Positions 47,703-59,792 of a stretch of 64,000 nucleotides of DNA are shown here, piece by piece (the first letter of the stretch is position 1; the number at the start of each line of letters is the position of its first letter). Source of the DNA: Gymnopilus junonius (lineage: Eukaryota; Basidiomycota; Agaricomycetes; Agaricales; Galerinaceae). The stretch is from assembly GCA_015501075.1 (NCBI GenBank), contig JADNYJ010000006.1, positions 682,001 through 746,000 on the forward strand, given 5' to 3'. The position numbers and the translations under genes are program-made. The notes below the pieces were generated by a model. It ran no database searches and was not told the origin of the DNA. It saw nothing but the letters and a program-made list of their open reading frames with translations.

Positions 47703-49557
47703 ATGCAGCACTTTGGCAAAGCTGCGCTTCGTATAACCAAAAACTACACCAAGGGTTACTCAGATACTCAAGCAAAGGTCCGCGATGCTACCTCCAATGA
47801 CCCCTGGGGCCATCGGGCACCCAGATGAACGAAATTGCGCAGTTGACCTACAACCAGTTCAGTGAAGTTTGAGCGGTCAAGTCTCAGTGAGGGACACTCA
47901 CCAGACTTTCTCTCTAGAAATGACTTTATCGAGATCATGGAGATGCTTGATAAACGACTGAACGACAAAGGGAAGAATTGGAGACATGTTTTCAAGGTAA
48001 GCACAGCACCACTTTCGTACACATTGAAGGTGCCCACTCTTCAACTTTACTTGCGATACGGCAGAGCTTGACAGTGCTGGACTACTGCCTGCACCAAGGC
48101 TCGGAAAATGTGGTCATCTACTTCCGCGATAACCTCTACGTGATCAAAACTCTCAAGGAATTCCAGTACATCGACGAAGATGGCAAAGATCAAGGCGCTA
48201 ATGTCCGACAAAAGGCCAAAGATATCACCAACCTTCTGATGGACGAGGGCCGACTCCGCGAGGAGCGACGCAGCCGTGCCTCTATGCGGGATCGCATGCT
48301 TCGTGGTGCCAATCCCGGTGACGATGATTATGAGGATGAGAACGCTAGCAGGAGGCAAAACGTTAATGGCCTTGCGGGCAAAAGACCGAACCGGGACGAG
48401 GACGAGCTCAGGCGGGCGATCGAAGAAAGCAAGAAGTCGCTTGCCAAAGACCGGCAGTCGGCTGAAGATAAGGACCTTCAAGAGGCGCTGAGACTGAGCA
48501 AGGAGGAAGAAGAGAAGCGGCTGAAGAACGTCGAGAACTCGAACGCTTCTGCCTTGTTTGATGATGCCAATCAGTCGTATGCTTTCTTTGTATTTTGCTC
48601 CTACTGTATGACTGATGCATTATATGTAGGCAGCCTCACAGCGCCAGCTCGAGCAACAGCCCTTTCCCGCTCATCGATCCAACCCCCTATGCTGTTGGCC
48701 TCCAGCCACAGTACACTGTCCAGCCTCAATACACTGTTCAGCCGCAGTTCACTGCGTTCAATCCATACCAGCAACAGGCACAAGCGGAACAGGAGGCTGC
48801 TCAAGCGGAGTTCCTTCGCCAGCAACAGTTGTTCTTGCTTCAACAGCAGCAGGCTCAGCAACAACAAGCTCAGCAGCAGCAACAGCAGCAACAGGAAGAA
48901 TGGTTGCGTCAGCAACAACTCCTTCAGATGCAACAACAACAGCAGCAGCAACAGCAACAGCAAAGCCTCTTTGCTCCTCAGCAGCCATTGCTTGCACAGC
49001 CCACTGGCTTTGGGTATGTAACCTCGTCGTTTATAACAATCTAACTATCAATTGATCTTTTCTTAATTCTAGGAACAACAATCCCTTCGCTCCATCAGTG
49101 TCTCCGTCCCCATCCTCATTCTCTCCCTCCCCCCAGCCTTCCGTACAATCTAACCCTCCCTCATTCAACTTACAGGGAACATATGACAGTCATCCAACCT
49201 CGAATCTCTCTTCGCTGTCCTCGTCTCCTCAACCGCCTTCTAGCCAGTCCTCCAACCAAGGGCGTGCTGTGGCTGTCAAGACAAGGGATAACGAGAATGA
49301 GGCTTTGGCTGCATTGTTCGCCGATCGTGAGGGTGGACAAGATACCTTTGGTAATATCGGTGCATTGAGGTACGTGCAGCTATGATTCCATGATAATTCG
49401 CACGATGTTCTGACTACTTCGTTTATCTCTATCCAGGTATGGTTATACCGACGCTGGCAAACAGATTCTCGCACAGAAGACTGGGTCAAGTCACAATCCT
49501 TTCGCCCTACAGCAGCAGCAACAACAACACAACGAAAGGCCTTTCTTCGACATTTAG
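47703..49557 (+). CDS. ENT1: Epsin (ENTH domain, UIMs, NPF motifs)
   Basis: Endocytic adaptor linking PtdIns(4,5)P2, ubiquitinated cargo and EH-domain proteins. It starts at 47703 (MQHFGKAALRITKNYTKGYS) and stops at 49557. ENTH domain: TQAKVRDATSNDPWG, NDFIEIMEMLDKRLNDKGKN, LTVLDYCLHQGSENVVIYFR. Two ubiquitin-interacting motifs: DELRRAIEESKKSLAK (about 48400) and DLQEALRLSKEEEEK (about 48475). A Gln-rich segment (about 48770-48970) follows, then two NPF motifs (NNNPFAP at about 49078 and HNPFAL near 49495). At 47810-47811 one C seems missing: DPWG should continue PSGTQMNEIAQLTYNQ, but the raw frame reads HRAPR and stops. As epsin is normally essential, sequencing error is the likelier cause. 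Confidence 0.92.
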
Positions 49558-50019
49558 GCTGTCCTCGTTGGTTCATTGTAATTGCGCAACCCACACACTC
49601 CTTCTGAAACAATGGCGCACAACGTAAGATTCTAATGCTTCTGACTACCTGAGTGTTTCTGTCAGGCAAGTTGGAGGGCCCCACTCGTCATGCATAATGA
49701 ACAATAATACTACCCTCTTTTTCGATTCTTCTCTTTTTTTTCTGGATTAGTTTGTACCCAACGTAACGCACTCTTTCCCTTTTCTACTTTTGGTTTACCT
49801 AGCCTTGATTAGCAATTCTTCCCAAATAACTATTTATACCGTTTTATCTGTTTATTGCAATTTGAGAATTATTTTGTTTCTGAAGCGGAGCAGTACCGCC
49901 CTCTGCAGGAGAGGACGTTGTGGTAATTGTTAATTGCGTATAGATTAGTTGTATTAGTTGTACAATATTTGAATCTCTTTAGGTAGGCAAACTTTCTCAT
50001 TCCCATTACTTCTACACAT

Positions 50020-52699
50020 CTACGAAGTATTCAAGGCCGTTTCCAACTGCGCCTTCAACGACTTTAACACGTCTACCGCTGTCTTGATCTCAGCCTCCAA
50101 TTCAGGTGTCTTGGGAGTCTTCCCCTTCAACTCCCTAACAGTCTGTCCCTGCTCTCCAATTTTAGCCTCGAGCGCAAGAGCCTCCGGAGACCTGGGTTTA
50201 TCGGAAGCTGGGACTGGAGCTGCCTTCTTCTTGCTCTTGGAGTTGCCAGGGTGAGCTTTCAGAGGATCAGGTGTAGCAACGGCAGGACTACTCTGCTTGT
50301 TCGCGTCGTCGCCTCCGAACTTGATCCTCCACACCTCGGCCATGTTCTCCTCAATCTTCTTGAACAGGTGCTCAGGCGTGCCGATGGTGTGTCCAGCAAG
50401 AATGTCGTTCGAGAGGATATCAGGGACAGTACGTGCGGGGGCATTAAGCTGTGCGAGGATAGCATCGGAGGTGGCGGGCATGAAAGGATGGATGAGGGCG
50501 GAGAGTGTGTAGATGAGGTTGATGGCTCTCGAGATAACTTGTGCGCAGCGCTGTGGGTTCGATGCAATCAATGCCTTGTTGAGTCCGGCGGATTGCAGGT
50601 AGCTGTTTCCGCGCATGGAGATGAGCATGACGGTTTGGAGACCCAGACGGATCTTGACTGCGTCCATGGCGTCGATATAATCTTTCAAGAGGGCGTTGAC
50701 GCTCGTGATGAACTCAGAGTCGAGGGGGTCGTTGGGTGAATAAGGTCCAGGTGCATCTCCGCTGTCAGGTATCACAGAGTCGTATTGAGAGGATACGAAT
50801 TTGAGAGCTCGGTTGACAAAGTTCCCGAAGCTGTGCCTAGTCAACAAAGATCATAAATAGAAAGAGAAGAGAAAAAACGCGCTTGTTCAATAGGACGTTG
50901 TTATTAGCGGCGATCTGTTAATCAAATGAGTGAGGATAGCTACTCAAGCTGTAGTGGCACATTAACTTACACATTCGGTCCATGAAACATGGAGTCAGCT
51001 GTTTCCGGACGCGTCGAAAGGAGATAGTATCGCCATACAGACGCCGGAATACCAGTATCTTTCGCAGCTGGTCCGAAGACACCCCTGTTCCTGCTCTTTG
51101 AGAATTTACCACCCTCGTAGTTCAGATATTCTAAGAAGAATCGTTCATCAGAGAAACTCTATTGCATACTCGTAAGTTGAGTACGAACCCGTTGGCGAAA
51201 TATGGTGAAGTTTTGTCCAATCACGCCCGTCGCCGATCTGGACTGATGGCCAATAAACCGTATGGAAGTAAACGTTGTCTTTGCCCATGAATTGGTATAA
51301 TTCTACATTTTTAGGATTGAACCACCATTGCCTCCACTCTAGGGTGTAGTTGGCGGTATACTCGGGTATCCAATGGGTGCATCGAACTAGACAATTGTAA
51401 ATCATATTGGCAAGAACGGGTTATAACAAAGACCGAGATTACTCACCCAGACGTAAAGCACCTTTCCCCTCATGCCGTCGTTATCTTCTCCATCAACGGG
51501 GACAGGAACACCCCATTTCAAATCACGAGTCAAAGGCGTGGGCGTCAAACCTTTTTTCAACCTCGCGTCTATGATCTCACCATCGGAATTGATGACGGCG
51601 TTGGGAGACCACTTTCCCGTTTTCCATGATTGCTTGATCCATTCCTCCGTTTTAGGTTGAATCTCGTTTAACTTAAGGTACATGTGAGAGGAGGTGCGGG
51701 TAGTGACTTTGTGAGTTTTGTCAACGAGGCAACGAGGGTTGATTAGTTCTATAGCATCTAAAGTACGACTGCAGCCGTCGCATTGGTCTCCGCGGGCATC
51801 TTCGTACCCACAATGGGGACATGTGCCTTCGACAAAACGGTCAGCCAAGAATCTAAACATAAAGTGTTAGTTATAGGAGACATGAAGGTATTTTCTCTGG
51901 CTTACTTTGGACATCCCTCGCAATATGTCTGCTCCTTTTCTTGTTTTTCTAGGAGACCGTTTTTTCCGAGGTTGAGGTATATTGATTGAGAAATCCTGAA
52001 AGAGAGATATCGTTAGGAATGAGGATGATGACAAGAAAAAACCCAACACACTCTGAGTGAAGTGGGGTAGAAGTACGACCGAAATGGTCAAAACTATTTG
52101 TCGTGTGCAAGTGATTAGATCTCGTTTGAAGACGATATTCAAATGAAAACAAACCCAATGTCAAACCATTCATATGTCTGTTTGTGCAGGACATGATACT
52201 TGTCGCATAACTCGCGAGGGGTAATCCCTTCCTTCAGAGCTTGAGTTTCTGTGGCTGTCCCGTACTCATCCGTACCGCAGATGTATAGTGTGCGCCTATT
52301 CCGTGTTCCTGAATTTGGATTGGCAATGGAAGCGTTACAGAACACATAATGGCTTACGGGAATATCTGAAAAGTTTTCAGCATGACGAAATGAATAGGAA
52401 TGGTCCAACAAGACATACCGACTGAAAACATCAGCACTAAGAATGCTTCCGATAATGTTGCCTAGCAAGAATGAGCACGAGATTTGGTCGAAAATACAAA
52501 TACTCACCAAGATGGGGAACGTTATTGCAGTAAGGTAACGCAGATGTAATGAGAACGTTTTTCTCTCCGTCCTTAGGCAATCTGAGAGTAATCTATGAGT
52601 CATCTGCACATGGAAGAGTCAAGCTATCACGCACGGCGCTTGTCCAGGAGGCAGTGTTACGCGCAAAACACCGCCATCGGTTCTGATTTTCTGAGCCAT
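50020..52699 (-). CDS. Methionyl-tRNA synthetase, cytosolic
   Basis: Class I aminoacyl-tRNA synthetase charging tRNA-Met. It starts at 52699 ([20 protein letters not shown]) and stops at 50020. HIGH-type motif [20 protein letters not shown] (about 52430-52540), [20 protein letters not shown], the zinc-binding [17 protein letters not shown] (about 51780-51830), the KMSKS-type loop [13 protein letters not shown] (about 51090), and [20 protein letters not shown]. The anticodon-binding helical domain follows. The C-terminal tail has a Lys-rich linker and a WHEP-like hairpin ([20 protein letters not shown]). It lacks a targeting peptide. The start lies 200 bp from the divergent OPT gene. Confidence 0.93.
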
Positions 52700-52899
52700 A
52701 GAGAAAGAACGATTAGGCAGTCGAGGATGTTTAAAAGAAGGAGAGATTGAGTCAGGAAGAGCTGTCAATCGATGAAGACGAAAATGGACGAAACTCATTA
52801 ACCTGACTCGACCAAATAACCGCCAAACAACGCGCTCGATTTAGCCAGCAGTATCATGTATGGCGGCATTTATTACCACGACTATACTATGCTCCAACC

Positions 52900-55480
52900 A
52901 TGAGTCCTGCAAATTGGTTCAGGTCAGCTTTGAATAGCCCTCATAAGGCCATTGGGTAGTCACTAATGTCAATACAGTCTATTGAAACCAACATCGGGTC
53001 GCCTTACAAGCGCGCAGCCCGAATTTACACCGAGAGCAGTCCTACTGGGTCTCGCAATTGGTTGTTTAATATGCTTCACGAATTTAAGTCTGGGTCTTCA
53101 GTCAGGATGGATATCAATGTCGGTTTGCTTATTTCTGTCAATGCAGCTTGTTGTTGAGCTCTCCTCTCTCCCAGGATGTCCATACAATCCGCTCTTATAG
53201 GCTTCCTCATCTCTAAAATGCTTCCGCGTCCTTTATCCCCCCAAGAGATTATCGTCGTTCAAACCACTGCAGTGGCTACAGGAACCATGCCATTAGCAGC
53301 TGGGTTTGTAGGGATTCTACCAGCTCTCACTTTGCTCGATCAACAGCGGGATGGCACGCCCCCTATTCGTCTCAACTGGCTCAATGCTGTGGGCTGGTCA
53401 TGTTCAGTCGCTTTCTTTGGGTGGGGAATTATTCAGCTACATGAGCTTTATGCTTACTGTTAACAAGGGTCTTCCTGTCACCTCCGATACGGAAGCAAGT
53501 GGTATGTCCAGTAGTTTGTCCATTCAGAACAAACTTCTGAACAAACTTTCACAGATCATAGAAGAGCAACTGCCTTTTCCTTCTGGGACAGCAACCGCAC
53601 ATCTTATTTCAGTTCTGCACCAATTACCTCCTCCAGATACGAGTGTAAGACGACGAACAGGTTATCGGCAAGTGGAGGACGAGGAAGAAGATGTGCCAAG
53701 TCTAGAAGCCGTTCCCGATGTTCCTCAGACTCTTCCAGACGAACGTGGTGACACTATAGAGCGAGACACTGTAGAGCATGAAGGCTGGCAAGATCTTATT
53801 TGGAGCTTCCTAGCGTCTGGTTCCCTAACGGTAATTCTAATTTGATCATAAACTCTTTAGACAGACTAATAAAGCTTCTTATCCAGTTATGCGCATATTT
53901 CTTCCCTGTCCTCTTCGCTATTCCCGCCTTCGGTGATTACCTGGCGAAAGAGTGGTTGTGGTTTTTTACACCCAGTCTCTCATATGTCGGCCAAGGTATG
54001 TTGGGTTCTTTTTACGCTGCGGCTTATGGGACTCTTTAAGTATGCCATTTTGCAAGGTATAATCATGGGATTTCCGACAACTCTGAGCATGAACCTGGTA
54101 TATTGTGATACCAACTAACCCTTGTTGCTTATAGTCTAATCTTTTCATATTGTAGGGTATGTTTGTGGGCTGGGCCATATTGTCTCCACTCTCCAAAGAG
54201 CTCGGATGGGCACCAGGTCCTGTGGGTGACATGTCGAACGGTGCACGTGGCTGGATTCTCTGGATATCCCTTGGTATCATGTGTGCAGATAGCTTAATCT
54301 CGTTGCTTCCTGTCGCCTATGAATATGTCGAGGATGCAATCCGACCATGGAGAAGGGGCTATACAAGCATCAGGGAAAGCAATGATCAGGACAAACAGCA
54401 CGAAACGGAGACGGAAGACAGGCTAGTACCCAATAAATGGGTCATCATAGGCTTGTTCTTCAGTGTAGCGATCGGTACCCTATTGGTTTGGATCGTTTTC
54501 GGACATGAGGGGATTAAACCTTGGGCAACTCTGTTGGGTTTCATTCTGGGAGGAATGCTAAGCATTATAGGGTATGTCCTTTAATTCACTGCATTTTTTT
54601 TGTGCTCATCGCTTGGTGTAGAGTTCGTGCTTTGGGCGAGACCGATTTAAATCCCGTGTCAGGGCTAGGCAAGGTATCCCAGCTATTCTTTGCATGGATT
54701 CAGCCAGGAAATATTGTGGCAAATATCATTGCTGGAGGTGTGGCTGAGGCTGGTGCCCAACAGTATGTCATATATATCAATCATTTCATATCAAATACCT
54801 CAATACCTGATGCTCTTCAGGGCTGGAGATCTCATGCAGGACCTGAAGACAGGACATCTATGTCATGCCTCTCCACGAGCTCAATTCTTTGGACAGCTTA
54901 TTGGGTCGTCTGTGTCCATCGTTATCACGACGACGGCCTACATGTTCTATAATCGTGCATACGTTATTCCGGGACCTTCATTCCCAGCGCCTACAGCATA
55001 CGTCTGGTTGAGTCTCGCAAGACTTCTTCGTGCGTTTGTTTTCGAACTTTATGGGAAGGAATCAGGCTGAAAGTCAGCTAATTAACAGGTGATGGTCAAC
55101 TGCCGGAAAACAGCGCAACGTTTATGGTTATCTTCTCGACCCTCTTCGCAGTGCTCTCTGCAACAAAGACATACGCTTCAAGGAGGAACCTACATTATGC
55201 GAAATGGATCCCATCAGGTGTAGCGTTCGCTATTGGATTCTTGAATACACCTTCATTCTCAATCGCCCGGTTGATCGGTGGCGTGATGGAGTACTTCTAT
55301 CGAACGAAGTTCTCTAAGGAAGGGGGTGATATTCGCTTGATCGTCATTGCGAGCGGCTTTGTCCTTGGAGAAGGTGTGGTCAGCATTGTATCGTTGGTTT
55401 TGAAGATATTGGGTGTGGGCGTTGCTAGTTGCATCGGATGTGGCCATGGATTATGTGGAGGCTGTCCTTTAGCCTCGTAA
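52900..55480 (+). CDS. OPT-family oligopeptide/metal-chelate transporter (YSL-like)
   Basis: It starts at 52900 (MSPANWFSLLKPTSGRLTSA) by splicing a short first exon to 52979, and stops at 55480. About 12-14 membrane helices. Landmarks: EFTPRAVLLGLAIGCLICFT, MSIQSALIGFLISKMLP, LPFPSGTATAHLI, EWLWFFTPSLSYVGQGIIMG, ALGETDLNPVSGLGKVSQL, GAQQAGDLMQDLKTGHL, IPSGVAFAIGFLNTPSFSIA. These define the OPT superfamily in the YSL-like branch (NPVSG, DLMQDLKTG). An acidic hydrophilic loop lies at about 53640-53790. The C-terminus ends in a Cys/Gly cluster (CIGCGHGLCGGC). It probably imports small peptides or metal complexes across the plasma membrane; substrate unknown. Confidence 0.9.
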
Positions 55481-55705
55481 TTTTTTTAGATCTTGTGCGC
55501 ATACATACTGTAGAATATATTTTGTTTGAATTTCAAGGATTTTAGCACCGCGTGCAGGAGTCAATATTTCGATCAAACCTCATTTGGTAGTAGCCCACCA
55601 CGTCTGGTTCCACGTCAGTCCTTATGGCTGTCCGCCAGGCCTCTAGTCTGTGTCTCGGCGCCTGGCACCTCTACAAAATCATTATCAACCTTGCAGTCAA
55701 CAACC

Positions 55706-56807
55706 ATGTCCAAGGTCGAGCTAGCTAAAGTCAAGTCTCTGACGTTCTACCAGAACGCGTATACGACCGCACGCCGGACATCTGTTCTTCCCCAATTAGT
55801 CTGCGTCGGCAAGCCTTGTGAGATTTTTCAACCTGAAGTTGTTCGATGCGAGAGTCTTGGAGGGTCTGGGACGGATATCGATTGGAAGGTAATAGGGTGT
55901 TTCTCGCTCATTGTTTTGTAGTTTACTGATTCAATTTTGCGAATAGTGTGAGGCAGATCTTCCGGATTCTTTGCGCTTTGGAAAAGTTGAAGTTTCTTGC
56001 GAAGGATGGTCAAGACCTGGAGATCCTAACATATTGAAAGGTACGATTTGTATCTTGGTAAACTTGGATGCTGTTTTGACCTGTTCTGTATAGGATCATG
56101 TTCCCTAGAATACCGTCTTGTTCAGGTACCTGATGCTTTGCGCAATGGGAAGACGTATTCTCCTTTATTTCAATCTAACTGTAAGATATCTTCTTCCTGT
56201 CCCTCCTGAGTACTTAAGCGGATATATTCCTATAGCATATGACTGGCCAGCGATTATCTTCTACGTCCTGTGGTTTGCTTTTCTAGCAATCGTAGTCTAC
56301 AGTTTTTTCATGTCTTGCCTCCGTAACACCAACAATACAACTCCGCGAGCCCCTCGTCCACCCGGCTATAATCCGCGTTCAACTGGCAGCGGCGGAAGTG
56401 GAGGATGGTTTCCAGGAGATCATCACGACGGTCCAAGAGATCCTCCTCCCCCTCCATACTCAAAGGCGCCTCCGTCCCAATCCCAAGGTCAATCCGGCTG
56501 GCAAAATTGGCGACCTGGATTCTGGACTGGCGCTGCCCTAGGTGGCATAGCCAACCACCTGTGGAACGGCCGACAAAGGGATGAACCTCCCAGGAGAAAT
56601 TTCTATGATTGGGAGCGCTTTCAAAGGCCTCAGACTGCGCCTCCTCCTCAGCCCCAAGCTCGGTCGTGGTCGTCGTTCATGGGAGGAAGCTCGAGTGGTT
56701 ATAGGAGGCCTTCATCGTCGTGGCAGAATGAGGATAGAGGCGAAGGAAGCTCAAATTTGGGATCTATGAGAAGGAGTACAGGATTGGGAGGAACGAATGT
56801 TCGCTGA
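55706..56807 (+). CDS. SARAF homologue (store-operated calcium entry regulator-like)
   Basis: Four exons, start at 55706 (MSKVELAKVKSLTFYQNAYT), stop at 56807. The luminal-type domain has TARRTSVLPQLVCVGKPCEI, FQPEVVRCESLGGSGTDIDW, KCEADLPDSLRFGKVEVSCE, LKGSCSLEYRLVQVPDALRN. One membrane helix follows (WPAIIFYVLWFAFLAIVVYS, about 56245), then a Pro/Gly/Arg-rich cytosolic tail with PPPPYSK. This is the SARAF/TMEM66 pattern; in animals it is an ER membrane protein that limits store-operated Ca2+ entry. The intron at about 56182-56236 (acceptor CCTATAG) resolves an apparent frame change. An N-terminal signal peptide is expected for the family but is not encoded upstream in the same exon; a missed first exon is possible. 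Confidence 0.82.
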
Positions 56808-57603
56808 TGCAGATTCTATGTTTTAAGTGACAATGTATTTTTTTCCTCTTCTTCTTCATGCTGTAATTCTGATGCATGACCCTACAGTGGTATTTCAAGG
56901 CAGCTGTACAATAGTTATCTATTTGACCGACTTTATTGGATTTCTCTGACTGTCCAATCGAGACGGGCAAGTAAGCAGACCGGAAATATATGTGCGAGTC
57001 CGACGAACAGATCCGTTCGACTGCCAGTATCGTCAGTGCTTGAACCATCTTTTACTCGTCGGAGATTCTGCACGGCATTTACGCGTAGGTTCGCGTTCGA
57101 GTTGTAGCATTTCATAGGTCGACGTATGCAATCTGTCTTCGAATCACTTGCAATTTGACATGACAGGGAAAACCTCGGTTGCGGGCGCCTCTGAACGAAT
57201 GGCATAAGACCGGCCGCCAAGAAAATCGCGGGTCGACTTCAAGCTCATTTTTTCTCAATTCGACGCCTGGGAAACATCTGCCAAGCCAAACGGAAACTTT
57301 AAAGCTACTCCTCCTGGCTTTGATGCAGCTAGCCAATATGTCCGAAGAAGCTTTCAGTCCACGCCAAGTCTGCATTTATCTATCCTATGACCTCCGGAGA
57401 CTCGTTTTCACCTTTCTGCCCGTATTCCGAAGAAGAAAAATAAAAATTTCTTTTGCGCCCTAGTGTTTCCGAGGTCGACAAACGTTCAGAGCTGGATGTA
57501 ATTCGGCCATTTGGCGGATACTTTCTTGCTTTGCTTTGGTCTTAAAGGAGCCCGACACGAAACCATGACCCAAGTACTCTTTGCTTGTCTCCTTGCAAAA
57601 AGG
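56808..57603. other. Intergenic and promoter region of the endoglucanase
   Basis: About 800 bases holding the promoter of the GH5 gene. Short ORFs have no recognisable content. Confidence 0.5.
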
Positions 57604-59490
57604 ATGAGGTCTTCCTTCTCGTCTTTCGCCTCTTTGGCCGTGTTTTCTGTTCTAAGCACGTCTGCCGTCGCTCAGGTTGCAGTTTGGGGGCAATGTGGTG
57701 TACTTGTCTTCTCAAATCGTGGACTTCAGGAGGAATGACTCATGTAATTCACGTTTTGCAGGGTCAATCCTACACTGGTCCGACCACATGCGCTGCCGGA
57801 TCATCCTGTGTTTATTCTAACCAATGTACGCACGAAGGGGTAGAAACTTAACGTTCAAAATGAGCTCAACTATTGGTGTAGGGTACTCTCAATGCCTTCC
57901 TGGCAGTTCTACTACCTCGACGACATCTACTACCAGCACCAAACCAACGACCACCTCTTCCAGTCCAGGATCCTCTCCGTCGTCGTCTATCTGCCCTGGA
58001 ACACGCACCAAATTCAAGTTCTTTGGCGTGAACGAGTCCGGTGCTGAATTCGGCAACACTGTAATTCCAGTGAGTCTGATGTTTATTCAGGTTGGTATCG
58101 TGAAGTGTTTTCTTTGCTCATACCAAATGTACAGGGAACACTCGGGAAAGATTACACTTGGCCAAGCCCGAGTTCCATTGACTACTTTGTAGGGCAGGGG
58201 TTCAATACCTTCCGTGTTCCTTTCTTGGTGGAGCGTTTGAATCCTCCCTCGACTGGCCTTACCGGTCCTTTCGACCAGACTTACCTCAGTGGATTAACGA
58301 CTGTGCGTCACCTGAATACTCCATGTAGTATTATACTAAGGGGGCATGGATATGCAGATTGTCAATTACATTACTGGAAAAGGCGCCTATGTTCTCATTG
58401 ACCGTGAGTCTTTTTTTTGATCTAGTGCTTGGCATTTTCAATCTTGAACGTCATTATACAGCCCACAACTTCATGAGCTACAATGGCCAGCAGATCCTCA
58501 GCACTTCTACGTAAGTTTTGAGGCAATTTCTGGAAGAAATTTACTGACTTCCGATGTTTAGTTTCCAGACTTGTAAGTCCAGACATTTTTTGGGAGCTTA
58601 ACACATAAATTTATTGACGAATGTAAGGGTGGCAAAACCTGGCCGGTCAATTCGTGGGTCGACATATCAAATGTTTTTAACGCCTAACTGATATGTTCTA
58701 TTGAAGAAATCTAACAGTCATGTCATCTTTGGTGCGCATCTTTAAGACTTAACGTGAAGAAAGGAAAACCGAGGCTGACCCAACATACAGATGTCATGAA
58801 CGAACCCAATGGCATTGACGCCCAGACCGTCTTCAACCTGGTAGGTATTGATTGCTTCATTATTTTAAGTCCACTCATTACCCCCTTTGCGATGCAGAAC
58901 CAAGCGGCCGTCAACGGTATCCGTGCTAGCGGAGCAACCAGCCAGCTTATCCTTGTTGAGGGAACATGTAGGTTGTACCAAATTTCTATTCCAGGCCCTT
59001 CCTGATGTCAATGAAGCTTGGACCGGTGCATGGACATGGCAATCCTCTGGAAATGCGGCTGCTTTCGGCGCAATCAAGGATCCCAACAACAATGTCGCCA
59101 TCGAAATGCACCAATATCTCGATTCCGACGGCTCTGGTACCTCTGCGACATGCGTCAGTTCGACTATCGGTTCCGAGCGTCTGCAAGCCGCTACTCAGTG
59201 GCTTCAGGCGAACAACCTCAAAGGATTCTTGGGAGAGATCGGTGCTGGATCTAACCCTACGTGCATCTCTGCTGTTCAGGGCGCTCTGTGCTCTATGCAG
59301 CAGTCTGGGGTTTGGCTTGGTGCTCTGTGGTGGGCAGCTGGGCCATGGTGGGGTACTGTGAGTATAATTCTCCACTATTCTGTCGCTGCCAGGTATTGAG
59401 TCGCGGATGCAGTACTTCCAGTCCATCGAACCACCGAGCGGTGTCGCCGTCTCCTCGATTCTTCCTCAGGCTCTTGTTCCTTTCCTCTAA
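57604..59490 (+). CDS. Secreted CBM1-GH5 endoglucanase
   Basis: Extracellular endo-beta-1,4-glucanase. It starts at 57604 with a signal peptide (MRSSFSSFASLAVFSVLSTS), then CBM1 cellulose-binding module (VAVWGQCGGQSYTGPTTCAA, GSSCVYSNQWYSQCL), a Ser/Thr linker (about 57905-57985), then the GH5 catalytic domain: FFGVNESGAEFGNTVIPGTL, GFNTFRVPFLVERLNP, GAYVLIDPHNFMSYNG, SNSHVIFDVMNEPNG (acid/base Glu, about 58800), WTGAWTWQSSGNAA, NLKGFLGEIGAG (nucleophile Glu, about 59237), GVWLGALWWAAGPWWG. Stop at 59490. The layout matches fungal EG2/Cel5A (GH5 subfamily 5). About ten introns; apparent frame changes at about 58300 and 58665 resolve with plausible splice sites, so the gene looks intact. Confidence 0.93.
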
Positions 59491-59792
59491 TTGCTGAGAA
59501 AACCGAATGCCGGAGATTTAAATGCCTTCATTCGAAGCAAGTAGTTGTTCCTGGGTCTATTTAGATTATAACGGGATTTTTGTTGTCAAAGTGTCAACCC
59601 TCAACTCAGTTCTAGACATTGCGATATAAGTATAAGGGCTGTTAAGCACGTATAGCGCCGTAAGCAATCTAGTCACGACCATCCCGCAGCGCTTGTAAAA
59701 TTGAATTCAACTTTGCTGAGGGATGATACCCGAGGTATTTAATATTTACGCAAGAGGACGAAATGTCTATTCTTGAGAATGTCGTACAGGCA

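Noticed and set aside
48601..48963. Minus-strand Leu-rich frame resembling a membrane protein
   Set aside because: It is the antisense of the Gln-codon-rich part of epsin.
56160..56240. Apparent frameshift in the SARAF homologue
   Set aside because: An intron from AACT|GTAAGA to CCTATAG| restores the frame into the membrane helix.
58290..58720. Apparent frameshifts in the GH5 endoglucanase
   Set aside because: Acceptor ATATGCAG before IVNYITGKG and donor GTGGGT after QF resolve both, giving continuous GH5 sequence.
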